A stretch of 64,000 nucleotides of DNA from Nannocystis sp. Lineage in GTDB: Bacteria > Myxococcota_A > Polyangia > Nannocystales > Nannocystaceae. Shown here piece after piece: positions 1 to 9,298 of the stretch. The notes below the pieces were generated by a model. It was not told the DNA's origin and did not search any database. It was given only the letters and a program-made list of their open reading frames with translations. The stretch lies in contig JADJRG010000019.1 in the NCBI GenBank assembly GCA_016712315.1, positions 62,001 to 126,000 on the forward strand, given 5' to 3'. Position numbers and translations under genes: made by a program. Within the stretch, counting starts at the first letter, position 1; each line of letters opens with the position of its first letter.

Positions 1-23
1 GCGTTCTTTGACGAGGTGCACCC

Positions 24-1334
24 GTGACGGCCACTCAACCTCGTATCGTGCTGCGCCTCGATCCCCCGAGAAAATCCCCGTCGATCGCCGAATTTGAGCG
101 GGTCTATACGGCCGAATTCGGGCTCGTTTGGCGGACGCTCCGGCGCTTCGGGGTCCCCTCCGAGCAGCTCGAGGACGCGGCGCAGGACGTGTTTGTCGTG
201 TGGGTGCGCCGGGGGGAGGAGCTGGGGCGCGGGGCGAGCGCGCGGACGTGCCTGTACGGGATCGCGCGGCGCGTGGCTGCTGATGCGCGTCGGTCGACGG
301 CGAGGGTGCAGCGCCGCTATGAGGCGCTCGCGGCGGTCGGCGAGGAGGTCGCGGCGGGCCTCGAGGAGCGCCTCGAGGAGCAGCGAGCCGCCTCGGTGAT
401 CGAGCGCGCGCTCGCCGAGCTGCCGGCGCCCCAGCGAGAGGTGCTGCTGCTGGCCGCGGTGGAGGGGATGAGCGCGCGCGAGATCGGTGAGGTGCTGCAG
501 ATCTCGGCGAATACAGCGTCGTCGCGGCTCCGGCTGGCGCGTCAACGACTGGCGGCGGCGCTGCCCGTGACGGCCGCGGAGCCGCCCGCTGCGGCGCGAT
601 CGAGGGTGTGGGCTGCGTTGATCCCGCTGTGGCCGGGTCACCTCGACGTGGCCCCGAGAGGGGCGCTCAGCGCGAAGGCGCTGCTGTGGAGCTGCGCGCT
701 CGGGGTGGCGCTGGCGGTGGGGGCGCTGACGCCGGCCTCGATCGCGTCGAGCGCGGGCTCGAGCGCCGCCGCCCCCGAAGGCTCGCCGGGGGCGCCCGAG
801 CTCGCGGGCGCCGTCGCCGACGCGGATGATGACCGAGGAGGCGGGGTCTGTGAGGCGCCAGCGGGGTCGATCGTGGCGCGGCAGGCGGCCGTCGCGTTAG
901 ATCTGTCTTTTGAGGCAGATCCTCAGGATCGCCCAGGGAGCGCGCCGACGACGGCGACGACGGCGACGACGAGCCGGGCGGCGCGTCGTCGGAGCGGGAG
1001 CAGCGGCCGCGAGCCGCAGCGCGCGGCGGCGGAGGACCCTCTCGCGCGGGAGGTGCGGCAGATCCGGGCGGCGCAGCGGCTGCTGCTGGCGGGCGAGCCT
1101 TCGGCGGCGATCTCGGCGATCGAGTCCCACGCGGCGGAGGCGCCCCACGGGCTGCTGGCCGATGAGCGCGAGGCGCTGCGGGCGGCGGCGTTGTGCGAGG
1201 CTGGCGAGGTCGAGGCCGGCTTGGCGGCGGCGGAGCGGTGGTTCGCGGGGCGCGAGGGGACCCCAGCGCTGGCGCGCGCGCGGGCGAGGTGCAGGGCGTC
1301 CGCGCGGCGTGAGGCGCTGCGCGCGGGCGAGTGA
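24..1334 (+). CDS. ECF-type sigma-70 factor with fused transmembrane segment and helical C-terminal domain
   Basis: The first ~180 residues are an ECF sigma factor: a region-2 stretch (SEQLEDAAQDVFVVWVRR) and a region-4 helix-turn-helix (LPAPQREVLLL...MSAREIGEVLQISANTASSRLRLARQRL). Usual ECF factors end here at about 180-200 aa, but this protein runs to 436 aa. It continues with a hydrophobic helix near residues 222-246, a Ser/Thr/Arg-rich low-complexity linker, and about 110 residues of Ala/Glu/Arg-rich helices that look TPR-like. Start is GTG at 24 with a GAGG about 8 bases upstream. The following lipoprotein begins shortly after its stop, so the two are probably cotranscribed. Sigma identity is certain; that the tail anchors the factor in the membrane or acts as a built-in anti-sigma/sensor domain is inference. 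A sequencing frameshift that merged two genes is possible but not suggested by codon use. Confidence 0.85.
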   Translation: MTATQPRIVLRLDPPRKSPSIAEFERVYTAEFGLVWRTLRRFGVPSEQLEDAAQDVFVVWVRRGEELGRGASARTCLYGIARRVAADARRSTARVQRRYEALAAVGEEVAAGLEERLEEQRAASVIERALAELPAPQREVLLLAAVEGMSAREIGEVLQISANTASSRLRLARQRLAAALPVTAAEPPAAARSRVWAALIPLWPGHLDVAPRGALSAKALLWSCALGVALAVGALTPASIASSAGSSAAAPEGSPGAPELAGAVADADDDRGGGVCEAPAGSIVARQAAVALDLSFEADPQDRPGSAPTTATTATTSRAARRRSGSSGREPQRAAAEDPLAREVRQIRAAQRLLLAGEPSAAISAIESHAAEAPHGLLADEREALRAAALCEAGEVEAGLAAAERWFAGREGTPALARARARCRASARREALRAGE

Positions 1335-1378
1335 CGAAGATCGAGATCGTGGCCACTCACAAGGGCATGAGGACTTCA

Positions 1379-2056
<678 letters not shown>

Positions 2057-2062
2057 GGGCGG

Positions 2063-2099
2063 CTCGGCGCGCGCGGGTGGAGCGCCCGCGCGCGCCGAG
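2063..2099. terminator. Strong hairpin between convergent genes (bidirectional terminator candidate)
   Basis: A perfect 15-bp inverted repeat (CTCGGCGCGCGCGGG at 2063-2077 and its complement at 2085-2099) with a 7-base loop sits between the stop codons of two convergent genes. There is no T-tract on either side, so it is either a U-less terminator or an RNA 3'-end stabiliser. Position and symmetry support a 3'-end role for both genes. Confidence 0.55.
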
Positions 2100-2104
2100 G
2101 GCGA

Positions 2105-2815
2105 TCAGGGGCGGCGGAGCTGGCCGATCATGACGATCCGCAGGGGGGCGAGGCGCTGGCTGGCGTTGACGAGGCGCTCGTAGGCGGCGCCGAGCAGGTA
2201 GGTGGGCGCGGTCATGCGGAGGTACTCGGGGCGGCCCTCGATGAGCTCGATCGAGCTGACCTGAAGGCCAGCTTGTTCGGCGTAGCGGTGGACGTCGGCG
2301 GGCGTGTTGATCCGGTAGAGGGTCGGGAACGTGTCGGCGTCGTGGCGGCCGCGGCGGCGGTTCACCCAGCGGTGGAACCACAGGGGCGTGAGGCGGGCGA
2401 TCTGCGGCATGTAGTGGCGGCGGTTAGGGGTCTTGAAGAGGAAGACGCCGCCGGGGCGGAGGACGCGGGCGATCTCGCGTAGCACAGCGGCGGGGTCGCG
2501 GAGGTGCTCGAAGAGGTTGTCGGCGAAGACGAGGTCGAAGGCGGCGTCTGGGTAGGGGAGGCGGGCGCAGTCGGCGACCTGGCCTTCGTGCAAGAAGGGG
2601 TTCTCGCGGACGCGAGGGTCGAGGTCGACGCCGCAGATCCGGGCGGCGTGGCCGCGTAGATCCATCTCGCGGACGATCCCGGCGCCCGCGCCGAGGTCGA
2701 GGATGACGAAGTGAGGGCGGAGACGGGCGAGGATCTCCGCGCGGAAGAGGGCGTCGTCCCAGTTGCGGCCGACTCCGGGGTAGAGGCGGGCGTCGAGGCG
2801 GTCGATGAGGCTCAT
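2105..2815 (-). CDS. Class I SAM-dependent methyltransferase
   Basis: A ~236-aa methyltransferase of the Methyltransf_11 type. The SAM-binding motif I is FVILDLGAGAGIV, followed by the acidic ribose-binding residue in ICGVDLD, motif around DAAFDLVFADNLFEHLRDP, and RVLRPGGVFLFKTPN, the typical post-II block. The ATG at 2815 overlaps the stop of the upstream oxidoreductase gene (ATGA), so translation is probably coupled, and a start further upstream would run through Arg-rich out-of-frame-looking sequence. Being the last gene of the asparagine synthase / two-domain oxidoreductase operon suggests it methylates a sugar or amino-sugar intermediate of a surface polymer or secondary metabolite. The substrate cannot be read from the sequence. 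Confidence 0.85.
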   Translation of the reverse strand: MSLIDRLDARLYPGVGRNWDDALFRAEILARLRPHFVILDLGAGAGIVREMDLRGHAARICGVDLDPRVRENPFLHEGQVADCARLPYPDAAFDLVFADNLFEHLRDPAAVLREIARVLRPGGVFLFKTPNRRHYMPQIARLTPLWFHRWVNRRRGRHDADTFPTLYRINTPADVHRYAEQAGLQVSSIELIEGRPEYLRMTAPTYLLGAAYERLVNASQRLAPLRIVMIGQLRRP

Positions 2816-4977
2816 CGGGCGGCCTCGGCGATCTCGACGGCGAGGCGGCTGACCTCGAGCAGCTCGGCGAGGGGGATCGGGCCGGGGCCGCCGCGGCGGA
2901 GGGCGTCGATGAAGGCGGCGACGCAGGCGTCCGCGCCCTTGTCTTGGCGCCATAATCGCATGGCCCGAAAGCCAGGTACGCCGTGGCCGCGGAGGACGCG
3001 GAAGTTGTCGAGGTGGAGGACGCGGCCGGCGACGAAGACCTCGAGGCGCTCCTTGGGGACGGCCTTGTGGCCGCCTGCGAGGTAGTGGATGACGCCTAAG
3101 GAGCCGTCGGCGAGGCGGAGGGTGATGGTGGCGCTGTCGGGCGTGGGGGGGCCGCCAGGCGCGGTGAGGGGCTGGACGTCGTAGGCGGCGATCGGGGCGC
3201 CGACGAGGTGGCGGATGAGGTCGATGAAGTGACAGGCCTCGCCGAGCAGGCGGCCGCCGCCGAGCTGAGGATCTTGGGTCCAGTGATCCGAGGGGATCGC
3301 GCCGGCGTTGACGGTGAGGGTGAGGTGCTTGGGGGCGCTGATGCCGGCGAGGATCGCGCGCAGCTTGATGATGTGCGGGGCGAAGCGGCGGTTGAAGCCG
3401 ACCATCAGGATCGGGGGATCAGCGGCGCGGGCGGCGATGGCGGCTTCGACGGCGGCGAGCTGATCGAGGGTGAGGGCGAGGGGTTTCTCGCAAAAGACGT
3501 GCTTGCCGGCGTCGATGGCGGCGATGACGAGGCGGGCGTGGCTGTCGTGGCGGGTGCTGATGACGACGGCTTGGATCTTGGGATCGGCGAGGAGCGCGTC
3601 GGGGTCGCTGCTGGCCTGGCGGGCGCGGGCGCGGCGGCCGTGATAGACGGCGGAGACGCCGCTGGCGGAGGCGATGGCGCGCAGATCGGCGCCGGCGCGG
3701 CCGAGGGCGTCGATGAGCACGCGGCCGCCGTAATTGCCGGCGCCGATCACGGCGACGACGGGGGCGCCTGGGGCGGGCTCGGCGCGGGGCTCGGGGAGCT
3801 CGATGGTCCTGCGCGGTCGATGCGGGGAGGAGAGAGGGCTGTCCTCGGGGTCATGTTGGGGCTCGGGGTAGCCGAGCACGATGCCGAGGGAGGGGCGCTC
3901 CGAGGCGAGCAGGTCGTAGGCGGCGGCGGCGTCGTCGAGCTCGAAGCGGTGGCTGAGGAGGGGGGCGAGATCGAGCGCGCCAGCGGCGATGAGCTCGAGC
4001 ACGGCCTCGAAGTTGCGCTGCTCGGTCCAGCGGACCAGGCCGAAGGGGTAGTCGTGCCCTCTGTCCTCATAGTCAGGGTCGTAACGGCCAGGTCCGTAGG
4101 AGCAGGAGACCTGGAAGCTGAGCTCCTTGGCGTAAAAGTCGGCGCGGGAGAGCTGGAGGCCGGTGACGCCGACGAGGACGATCCGGCCGCGCTTGCGGCA
4201 GATCTGCGCGGCCTGGGCGACGGGCTCGCTGCTGGTGGTGGCGGCGGTGAGCAGGACGGCGTCGACGCCGCGGCCGGCGGTGAATGCGTGCGCGGCGGCG
4301 ATCGGGTCCTGGCCGGCGGCGAGGTCGACGACCTCGGCGCCGAAGCGGCGGGCGAGGGCGAGGCGCTGCGGATCGAGGTCGATGCCGAGCACGCGGCAGC
4401 CGCTGGCGCGGAGGAGCTGGACGGTGAGCAGGCCGATGACGCCTAAGCCGGTGACGACGACGGACTCGCCGAGGGTGGGCTGGGCGAGGCGGATCCCCTG
4501 GAGGCCGATCGCGGCGAGCACGGTGAAGACGGCGGCTTCGTCGGGGATCGGGGGGTCGCGCTCCGGGACCTTGGCGCAGAGGTTCTGCGGGGCGACGACG
4601 AGCTCGGCGTGCTTGCCGTTGCTGACGACTCGGTCGCCGACGGCGAAGCCGCGGACGCCAGCGCCGATCTCGATGACGCGGCCGACGTTGCAGTAGCCGA
4701 GGGCGACTGGTTGATCGAGCTTGGAGCGCACGGCCTCGAGGGTGGCGGCGAGGCCGTCGGTGCGGATCTTTTCTAAAACTTGGCGGACTTTGTCGGGCTG
4801 CTGGCGGACCTTGGCGAGCAGGCCCGCGCGGCCGAACTCGACGAGCATGCGCTCGGTGCCGGCGGAGACGAGGGTGGCGCCGCTGCGGATCAGGAGGTGA
4901 CCAGGGGGCGGGCGCGGGGCGGGGATTTCGGCGACTTCGGCGCGGCCGGTGGCGAGGCTGTGGAGGACTTGCTTCAT
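2812..4977 (-). CDS. Two-domain oxidoreductase: zinc-type alcohol dehydrogenase plus Gfo/Idh/MocA
   Basis: About 721 aa. Residues ~1-360 are a medium-chain dehydrogenase/reductase (VVVTGLGVIGLLTVQLL nucleotide-binding loop; GIDLDPQRLALARRFGAEVVD). A Pro/Arg-rich linker follows, then residues ~380-721 form a Gfo/Idh/MocA oxidoreductase (VIGAGNYGGRVL Rossmann loop; GKHVFCEKPLAL with the family EKP motif; a C-terminal ACHFIDLIRHL segment). Natural fusions of these two domains occur in lipopolysaccharide, capsule and exopolysaccharide loci, where they are thought to oxidise and reduce sugar intermediates. The ATG at 4977 overlaps the asparagine synthase stop and the stop overlaps the methyltransferase start. 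Exact chemistry is unknown. Confidence 0.88.
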   Translation of the reverse strand: MKQVLHSLATGRAEVAEIPAPRPPPGHLLIRSGATLVSAGTERMLVEFGRAGLLAKVRQQPDKVRQVLEKIRTDGLAATLEAVRSKLDQPVALGYCNVGRVIEIGAGVRGFAVGDRVVSNGKHAELVVAPQNLCAKVPERDPPIPDEAAVFTVLAAIGLQGIRLAQPTLGESVVVTGLGVIGLLTVQLLRASGCRVLGIDLDPQRLALARRFGAEVVDLAAGQDPIAAAHAFTAGRGVDAVLLTAATTSSEPVAQAAQICRKRGRIVLVGVTGLQLSRADFYAKELSFQVSCSYGPGRYDPDYEDRGHDYPFGLVRWTEQRNFEAVLELIAAGALDLAPLLSHRFELDDAAAAYDLLASERPSLGIVLGYPEPQHDPEDSPLSSPHRPRRTIELPEPRAEPAPGAPVVAVIGAGNYGGRVLIDALGRAGADLRAIASASGVSAVYHGRRARARQASSDPDALLADPKIQAVVISTRHDSHARLVIAAIDAGKHVFCEKPLALTLDQLAAVEAAIAARAADPPILMVGFNRRFAPHIIKLRAILAGISAPKHLTLTVNAGAIPSDHWTQDPQLGGGRLLGEACHFIDLIRHLVGAPIAAYDVQPLTAPGGPPTPDSATITLRLADGSLGVIHYLAGGHKAVPKERLEVFVAGRVLHLDNFRVLRGHGVPGFRAMRLWRQDKGADACVAAFIDALRRGGPGPIPLAELLEVSRLAVEIAEAAR

Positions 4978-6899
4978 GCGGGTGTGGGGCGGCCCTGGCC
5001 GTCGAGGAACTGGCGGCACCAGATCTCAACACAGATGAGGGCGAGTAAAGAGTAGGCGTGATCGCCTCGGCCGGACTCGTGATCCGCGAGCAGGCGGGCG
5101 ACGGCGTGGGGCTCAAAGACGCCGCGGCGAGCGATGGCGGCGGGGGCGAGCAGGTCGTGGAGGAGGGGGCGCAGGGGGCCGCGCAGCCAGGCGCGCAAGG
5201 GGACGCCGAAGCCGGTCTTGGGGCGGTGGAGGATCTCGGGCGGTAAGAGGCCGCGCATCGCTTGTTTGAGGATCCACTTGGTCTGGCCGGCGCGGACTCG
5301 GTGCCGATCCGGGACGCCGGCGGCGAGGCGGATCAGCGCGGGATCGAGGAAGGGCACGCGGGTCTCGACGCCGGCGGCCATGCTCATCTTGTCGGTGTAG
5401 TTGAGGTTGTGCTCGGCGAGGAAGTAGCGCTGCTCGAGGCGGAGGGCGCGCTGCAGCGGGCTGAGGCCGGCGGGCATGGCGGCGAGGGCGTCGAGCAGGG
5501 GCTCGTCGGTGAGGGTGGGGCGGTGCTCGGGGCGGAAGAGGGCGCGGATCCGCTCGGCGCTCTGCCACTCAAAATAACCGGCGAGGCGGGCGTCTGGGTC
5601 GAGGCCGACGTGGGTGAGCAGCTTGTGGGCGCGGCGAAGGGGCGCAGGGCCGGCGGGCAGGGCCTCGGCGAGGGCGGCGATGTGGCGGCGCAGAGCGGCG
5701 GGGATCCGCGACCAGAGGGGCTCCAGGGCGAGGGCGCGGTGGCGACGGTAGCCGCTGAAGATGTCGTCGCCGCCGGCGCCCGAGAGGAGGACCTTGATGC
5801 CGTGTTGCCGCGCGAGGCGGCTGATGAGGAGGACGTTGAGGCCGGCGAGGTCGGCTTGGGGCTCGTCGAGGTGCCAGATCATGCGAGGCAGCTCGGCGGC
5901 GATCTCAGGGCCGACGCGGACGACGTGGAGGTCGACGTCGAGGTGTCGGGCGACGCGCTCGGCGAAGGGGAGATCGCGGGTGACGCCCTCGGCGCGGGCG
6001 AGCTCGGCGCTGAAGTCGATGGTGAAGCACTGGAGGCGGCCGCTGGCGTGTCGACGGGCGAAGGCGGCGATGGCGGAGCTGTCGAGGCCGCCGCTCAAGA
6101 ACGCGCCGAGGGGGACGTCGGCGACCATCTGGCGCTCGACCGCGGCGGCGAGGGCGTCGCGGACGCGCTGGGCGATCGGGCCGGCGCGCTCATCTGGCCT
6201 TACAGCCATGTCAGGGCCGTGGTCGGCGGGCTCGGGGGCGAAGCTCCAGCGGCGCTCGACGCGGCCCTCGTGGACGAGTATGGCCTCGCCGGGGCGCATC
6301 TTGTCGACGCCGCGCATGGGGCTGCGGGGGCTGGGGCACCACAGGTAGCGGGCGTAGTGGGCGAGCGCTTGAAGATCGAGGGCAGGGTGGAGGAAAGGGA
6401 GCGGGAGCAGCGCCTTGAGCTCGCTGGCGAAGGCGAAGGCGTCGGCGCTGGCGAGGGTGTAGAGGGGCTTGACGCCGCTGGGGTCGCGGGCGAGCAGCAA
6501 GCGCCGCTGCGGGCGATCCCAGAGGGCGAAGGCGAAGATCCCGTCGAGGAGGCCGAGCATGTGCTCGCCCTCTTCAGCGTAGAGGGCGAGCAGGACCTCG
6601 GTGTCGGTGCCGGTGCGGAAGGCGTGGCCGCGGGCGCGGAGGCGCTCGCGGAGCTGGCGGAAGTTGTAGATCTCGCCGTTGAAGGTGAGCACGTGGCGGC
6701 CGCCTTCAGCGCTCATCGGCTGGCGGCCGTCGGGGCTGGGGTCGAGGACGGCGAGGCGGGTGTGAAAGAGGGTGAGGCGGGCGCTGGGATCTTCAAAGAC
6801 GCCGCTGCCGTCCGGGCCGCGGTGGGCGAGGCTGGCGAGGATCTGCTGGCCCACGGCAGGGTCGAGCTCAGCGCCGTAGACGCCGGCGACGCCGCACAT
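4974..6899 (-). CDS. asnB: Asparagine synthase (glutamine-hydrolysing), AsnB-type
   Basis: About 641 aa, the usual length. The start was set at the ATG preceding Cys (MCGVAG), because the N-terminal Cys is the glutaminase nucleophile after Met removal. The Ntn glutaminase domain shows SLAHRGPDGSG and TFNGEIYNFRQLR. The synthetase domain carries the ATP pyrophosphatase motif GAFLSGGLDSSAIAA and later LLSGAGGDDIFSGYRRH. It is the first gene of a tightly overlapped operon with the two-domain oxidoreductase and methyltransferase. Paralogues of AsnB in such settings often amidate a sugar uronic acid or another carboxylate rather than making free asparagine. Which applies here is not decidable from sequence alone. 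Confidence 0.93.
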   Translation of the reverse strand: MCGVAGVYGAELDPAVGQQILASLAHRGPDGSGVFEDPSARLTLFHTRLAVLDPSPDGRQPMSAEGGRHVLTFNGEIYNFRQLRERLRARGHAFRTGTDTEVLLALYAEEGEHMLGLLDGIFAFALWDRPQRRLLLARDPSGVKPLYTLASADAFAFASELKALLPLPFLHPALDLQALAHYARYLWCPSPRSPMRGVDKMRPGEAILVHEGRVERRWSFAPEPADHGPDMAVRPDERAGPIAQRVRDALAAAVERQMVADVPLGAFLSGGLDSSAIAAFARRHASGRLQCFTIDFSAELARAEGVTRDLPFAERVARHLDVDLHVVRVGPEIAAELPRMIWHLDEPQADLAGLNVLLISRLARQHGIKVLLSGAGGDDIFSGYRRHRALALEPLWSRIPAALRRHIAALAEALPAGPAPLRRAHKLLTHVGLDPDARLAGYFEWQSAERIRALFRPEHRPTLTDEPLLDALAAMPAGLSPLQRALRLEQRYFLAEHNLNYTDKMSMAAGVETRVPFLDPALIRLAAGVPDRHRVRAGQTKWILKQAMRGLLPPEILHRPKTGFGVPLRAWLRGPLRPLLHDLLAPAAIARRGVFEPHAVARLLADHESGRGDHAYSLLALICVEIWCRQFLDGQGRPTPA

Positions 6900-7016
6900 C
6901 AGCGGGACCCCGCTGCGATGGTCCAATAGAGGGTCATGCGGTGCGCCTCGGCGCGCGCGAGCAGCATAGGGCGGCGCGGGGCTGGTGCGCTAGCCCGCGA
7001 GGGGCCGCGCGGCGGC

Positions 7017-7739
7017 TCAGATCCAGCGAGCTCGCGGCTCGCGGAGCTGGAGGTCGGAGATCGCGATGTCCACGGCGCCGCCGTCGGCGGGGGAGACGAA
7101 GGCGCGGATGGCCCCTTGCTTGTAGGTGTCGTCGCGCAGGTCGCTGGCGAGCACGCCGTTGAGGTAGATCCGCAGCAGGGGGCCGTCCGCGAGCACGCGG
7201 AGGCGGTTGGTGGCGCCGACGCCGACCTTGAGGGCGTTGTGCTCGACGTAGTTGACGAGCGGCTCAGACTTGCCCTTGTCGTAGCGGAGCGCGGCGAGGC
7301 GGCCGTTCATCCGGCACTCGATGAGGTAGCCGTTGACGCCCTCCTTGTTGAACCACCGCATGCCCACGCCGAAGCCGAGGCCCTTGCCGGCGGGATCTCC
7401 GCGGACGAGGCGGTAGGTGACGCTTAAATCGACGTCGGCGAAGGTGCCCGCGCTGCGGATGAGGTCGATGAGGTTGGGTCCGCTCGGGGCGTTGAGGATC
7501 AGCTCATCGTGAGACTTGTCGACGCGGAGCAGCTCGGGCTTGGCGATCGTCCAGCCGAGGATCGGGGTGGTGAGCAGATCGGGGCGCTGTAAGAGATCGC
7601 CGAGCGCGTGCTCTGGCTCGCCGCTGCCGCTGCTGCGAAAGAGGGCGCCGCAGGCGTCGCAGCGGTGGAGATCGCCGGCGCGCGGCGAGACGCCGTGCCG
7701 CGCGCCGCAGGAGGGACATGGAGGGGCGCCGAAGTGCAT
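7017..7739 (-). CDS. Zinc-ribbon protein with concanavalin-like beta-sandwich domain, function unknown
   Basis: 240 aa. The N-terminus has two CxxC pairs (CPSCGARH and CDACGALF), a short zinc ribbon. The rest contains SVTYRLVRGDPAGKGLGFGVGMRWFNKEGVNGYLIECRMNG-type strands and RLRVLADGPLLRIYLNGVLASDL, typical of LamG/3-keto-disaccharide-hydrolase-like jelly-roll domains that bind sugars or peptides. There is no signal peptide, so it is probably cytoplasmic. It lies 117 bases upstream of asnB on the same strand and could be the first gene of that operon. Divergent from cydA. I do not recognise a named family. Confidence 0.72.
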   Translation of the reverse strand: MHFGAPPCPSCGARHGVSPRAGDLHRCDACGALFRSSGSGEPEHALGDLLQRPDLLTTPILGWTIAKPELLRVDKSHDELILNAPSGPNLIDLIRSAGTFADVDLSVTYRLVRGDPAGKGLGFGVGMRWFNKEGVNGYLIECRMNGRLAALRYDKGKSEPLVNYVEHNALKVGVGATNRLRVLADGPLLRIYLNGVLASDLRDDTYKQGAIRAFVSPADGGAVDIAISDLQLREPRARWI

Positions 7740-7799
7740 CTGGGATCAGCGGATGATACCTGGTTCTCGCGGGCAGATCCGCGCGGGATCGCGGCTCTG

Positions 7800-7823
7800 T
7801 CTGAGGATCGATCTGAGGACCGA
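7800..7823. repeat. 12-bp direct repeats upstream of cydA
   Basis: Two adjacent copies of TCTGAGGAYCGA (7800-7811 and 7812-7823) followed by a partial third copy (TCTGG) and a TTAAGGATA stretch, in the 239-base divergent region between the zinc-ribbon gene and cydA. The spacing of one helical turn fits tandem binding of a regulator, but no family is assigned. Confidence 0.4.
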
Positions 7824-7978
7824 TCTGGCCTTAAGGATAGGTGGTCGCGGGCGCCGCGGGCGGGCGCGCCGTCGCGGGCGACGTTACCGAATGACGAGGC
7901 GCTGGGCCGCGAGCGCGACGTCTTGGCGCATTGACGGCGCGGGCGCGGCGGTTCAACCTCCGCGGCGAGGTGCTCGTC

Positions 7979-9298
7979 ATGACGGATCTCTTCGCCGCGC
8001 GCGCGCAGATGGCCCTCTCGCTCGGCTTCCACATCATCTTCGCGGCGGTCGGTATGGCGATGCCGGTGCTCATGTTGATCGCGGAGATGCTGCACCGAAG
8101 GACAGGCTCGGCGGTGTACAAGGCGCTGGCGATCCGCTGGGCGAAGGGGACCGCGATCATGTTCGCGGTGGGCGCGGTCTCTGGCACGGCGCTGTCGTTC
8201 GAGCTGGGGCTGCTGTGGCCGGGGTTTATGGAGGTGGCGGGGCCGATCATCGGGATGCCGTTCTCGCTCGAGGGCTTCGCGTTCTTCTTGGAGGCGATCT
8301 TTTTGGGGATCTACCTCTACGGGCGCGAGGTGGTGAGCGCGCGGGCGCACCTGCTCAGCGCGGTGATCGTGGCGGTCGCGGGCAACCTGTCGGCGATCTT
8401 CGTGATCTGCGCGAACGGCTGGATGAACGCGCCGCGCGGCTTCACGATCGTCGACGGGGCGCCGGTGGCGGTGGACCTGTGGGCGGCGATGTGGAACCCG
8501 GCGGCGCTGGTGGAGGGGGCGCACATGGTGGTCGCGGCGCTGGCGGCGGTGGGCTTCGCGGTCGCGGGGATCCACGCGCTGCGGCTGCTCCGCGGCGGCG
8601 AGCCGCGCCTCGATCGGCCGGCGTTGGCGATCGCGCTGGCGGTCGGCGGCTTCGGGGCGATCCTGACGCCCGTGACCGGGCACAAGGCGGCGGAGCAGGT
8701 GGCCGTGCTCCAGCCCGTGAAGCTGGCGGCGATGGAGGGGCAGTGGGAGGACGAGGTGGGGGCGCCGCTGCGGATCGGCGGCTGGCCTGATGAACAGGCG
8801 GAGGTGACGCGCTTCGCGATCGAGGTGCCGTACGCGCTGAGCCTGTTGGCGACGGGGCGGCTCGACGGGGCGGTGGCGGGGCTGAAGCAGGTGCCACGAG
8901 CGGATCGGCCGCCTGTAGCGGTGACTCACATGGCGTTTCAGATCATGGTCGCCTGCGGGTCGGTGATGATGGGGATCGCGGGGCTGGCGGGGGCCTTGGC
9001 GCTGCGCGGCAGACACCCGGCGGATCAGCGGCCTCTGCTGAAGGCGCTGGTGATCAGCGCGCCGCTGGGGATGATCGCGATCGAGGCGGGGTGGACGGTC
9101 ACCGAGGTGGGGCGGCAGCCTTGGGTGATCCAAGGGCTGATGCGCACGTCCGAGGCGGTGACGCCGATGCCTCACTTGATGGTCCCGTTCCTCACGTTCA
9201 CCGCGCTGTATGGGGTGCTCGGAGCGGCGGCGGTGCTGATCCTGCGGCGCCGCGTGTTCGGCCCGTCAACCTCGGAGGTGGGCGATGCTGACGCCTGA
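7979..9298 (+). CDS. cydA: Cytochrome bd-type quinol oxidase subunit I
   Basis: 439 aa, the length of short Q-loop (CIO-type) subunits. The ATG at 7979 has GAGG 8 bases upstream; earlier in-frame starts lack support. Visible features: the haem b595 ligand His near residue 18 (LGFHIIFA), the second His in VEGAHMVVAAL, the axial Met in THMAFQIMVACG, the quinol-site KLAAMEGQWED with conserved Lys and Glu, and the diagnostic TEVGRQPWVIQGLMRTSEAVTP. Nine or so membrane helices. It oxidises quinol and reduces O2 to water in the inner membrane without pumping protons. cydB overlaps its end by 14 bases. The upstream 12-bp direct repeats may be regulatory. Confidence 0.96.
   Translation: MTDLFAARAQMALSLGFHIIFAAVGMAMPVLMLIAEMLHRRTGSAVYKALAIRWAKGTAIMFAVGAVSGTALSFELGLLWPGFMEVAGPIIGMPFSLEGFAFFLEAIFLGIYLYGREVVSARAHLLSAVIVAVAGNLSAIFVICANGWMNAPRGFTIVDGAPVAVDLWAAMWNPAALVEGAHMVVAALAAVGFAVAGIHALRLLRGGEPRLDRPALAIALAVGGFGAILTPVTGHKAAEQVAVLQPVKLAAMEGQWEDEVGAPLRIGGWPDEQAEVTRFAIEVPYALSLLATGRLDGAVAGLKQVPRADRPPVAVTHMAFQIMVACGSVMMGIAGLAGALALRGRHPADQRPLLKALVISAPLGMIAIEAGWTVTEVGRQPWVIQGLMRTSEAVTPMPHLMVPFLTFTALYGVLGAAAVLILRRRVFGPSTSEVGDADA

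Noticed and set aside
3208..4446. 412-codon plus-strand frame antisense to the two-domain oxidoreductase
   Set aside because: Low-complexity Gly/Asp/Ala product; mirror of real coding bias.
5262..6929. Long plus-strand reading frame (555 codons) antisense to asnB
   Set aside because: Gly/Glu/Ala/Val-biased product typical of the complement of GC-rich coding sequence; asnB on the other strand has full motifs.
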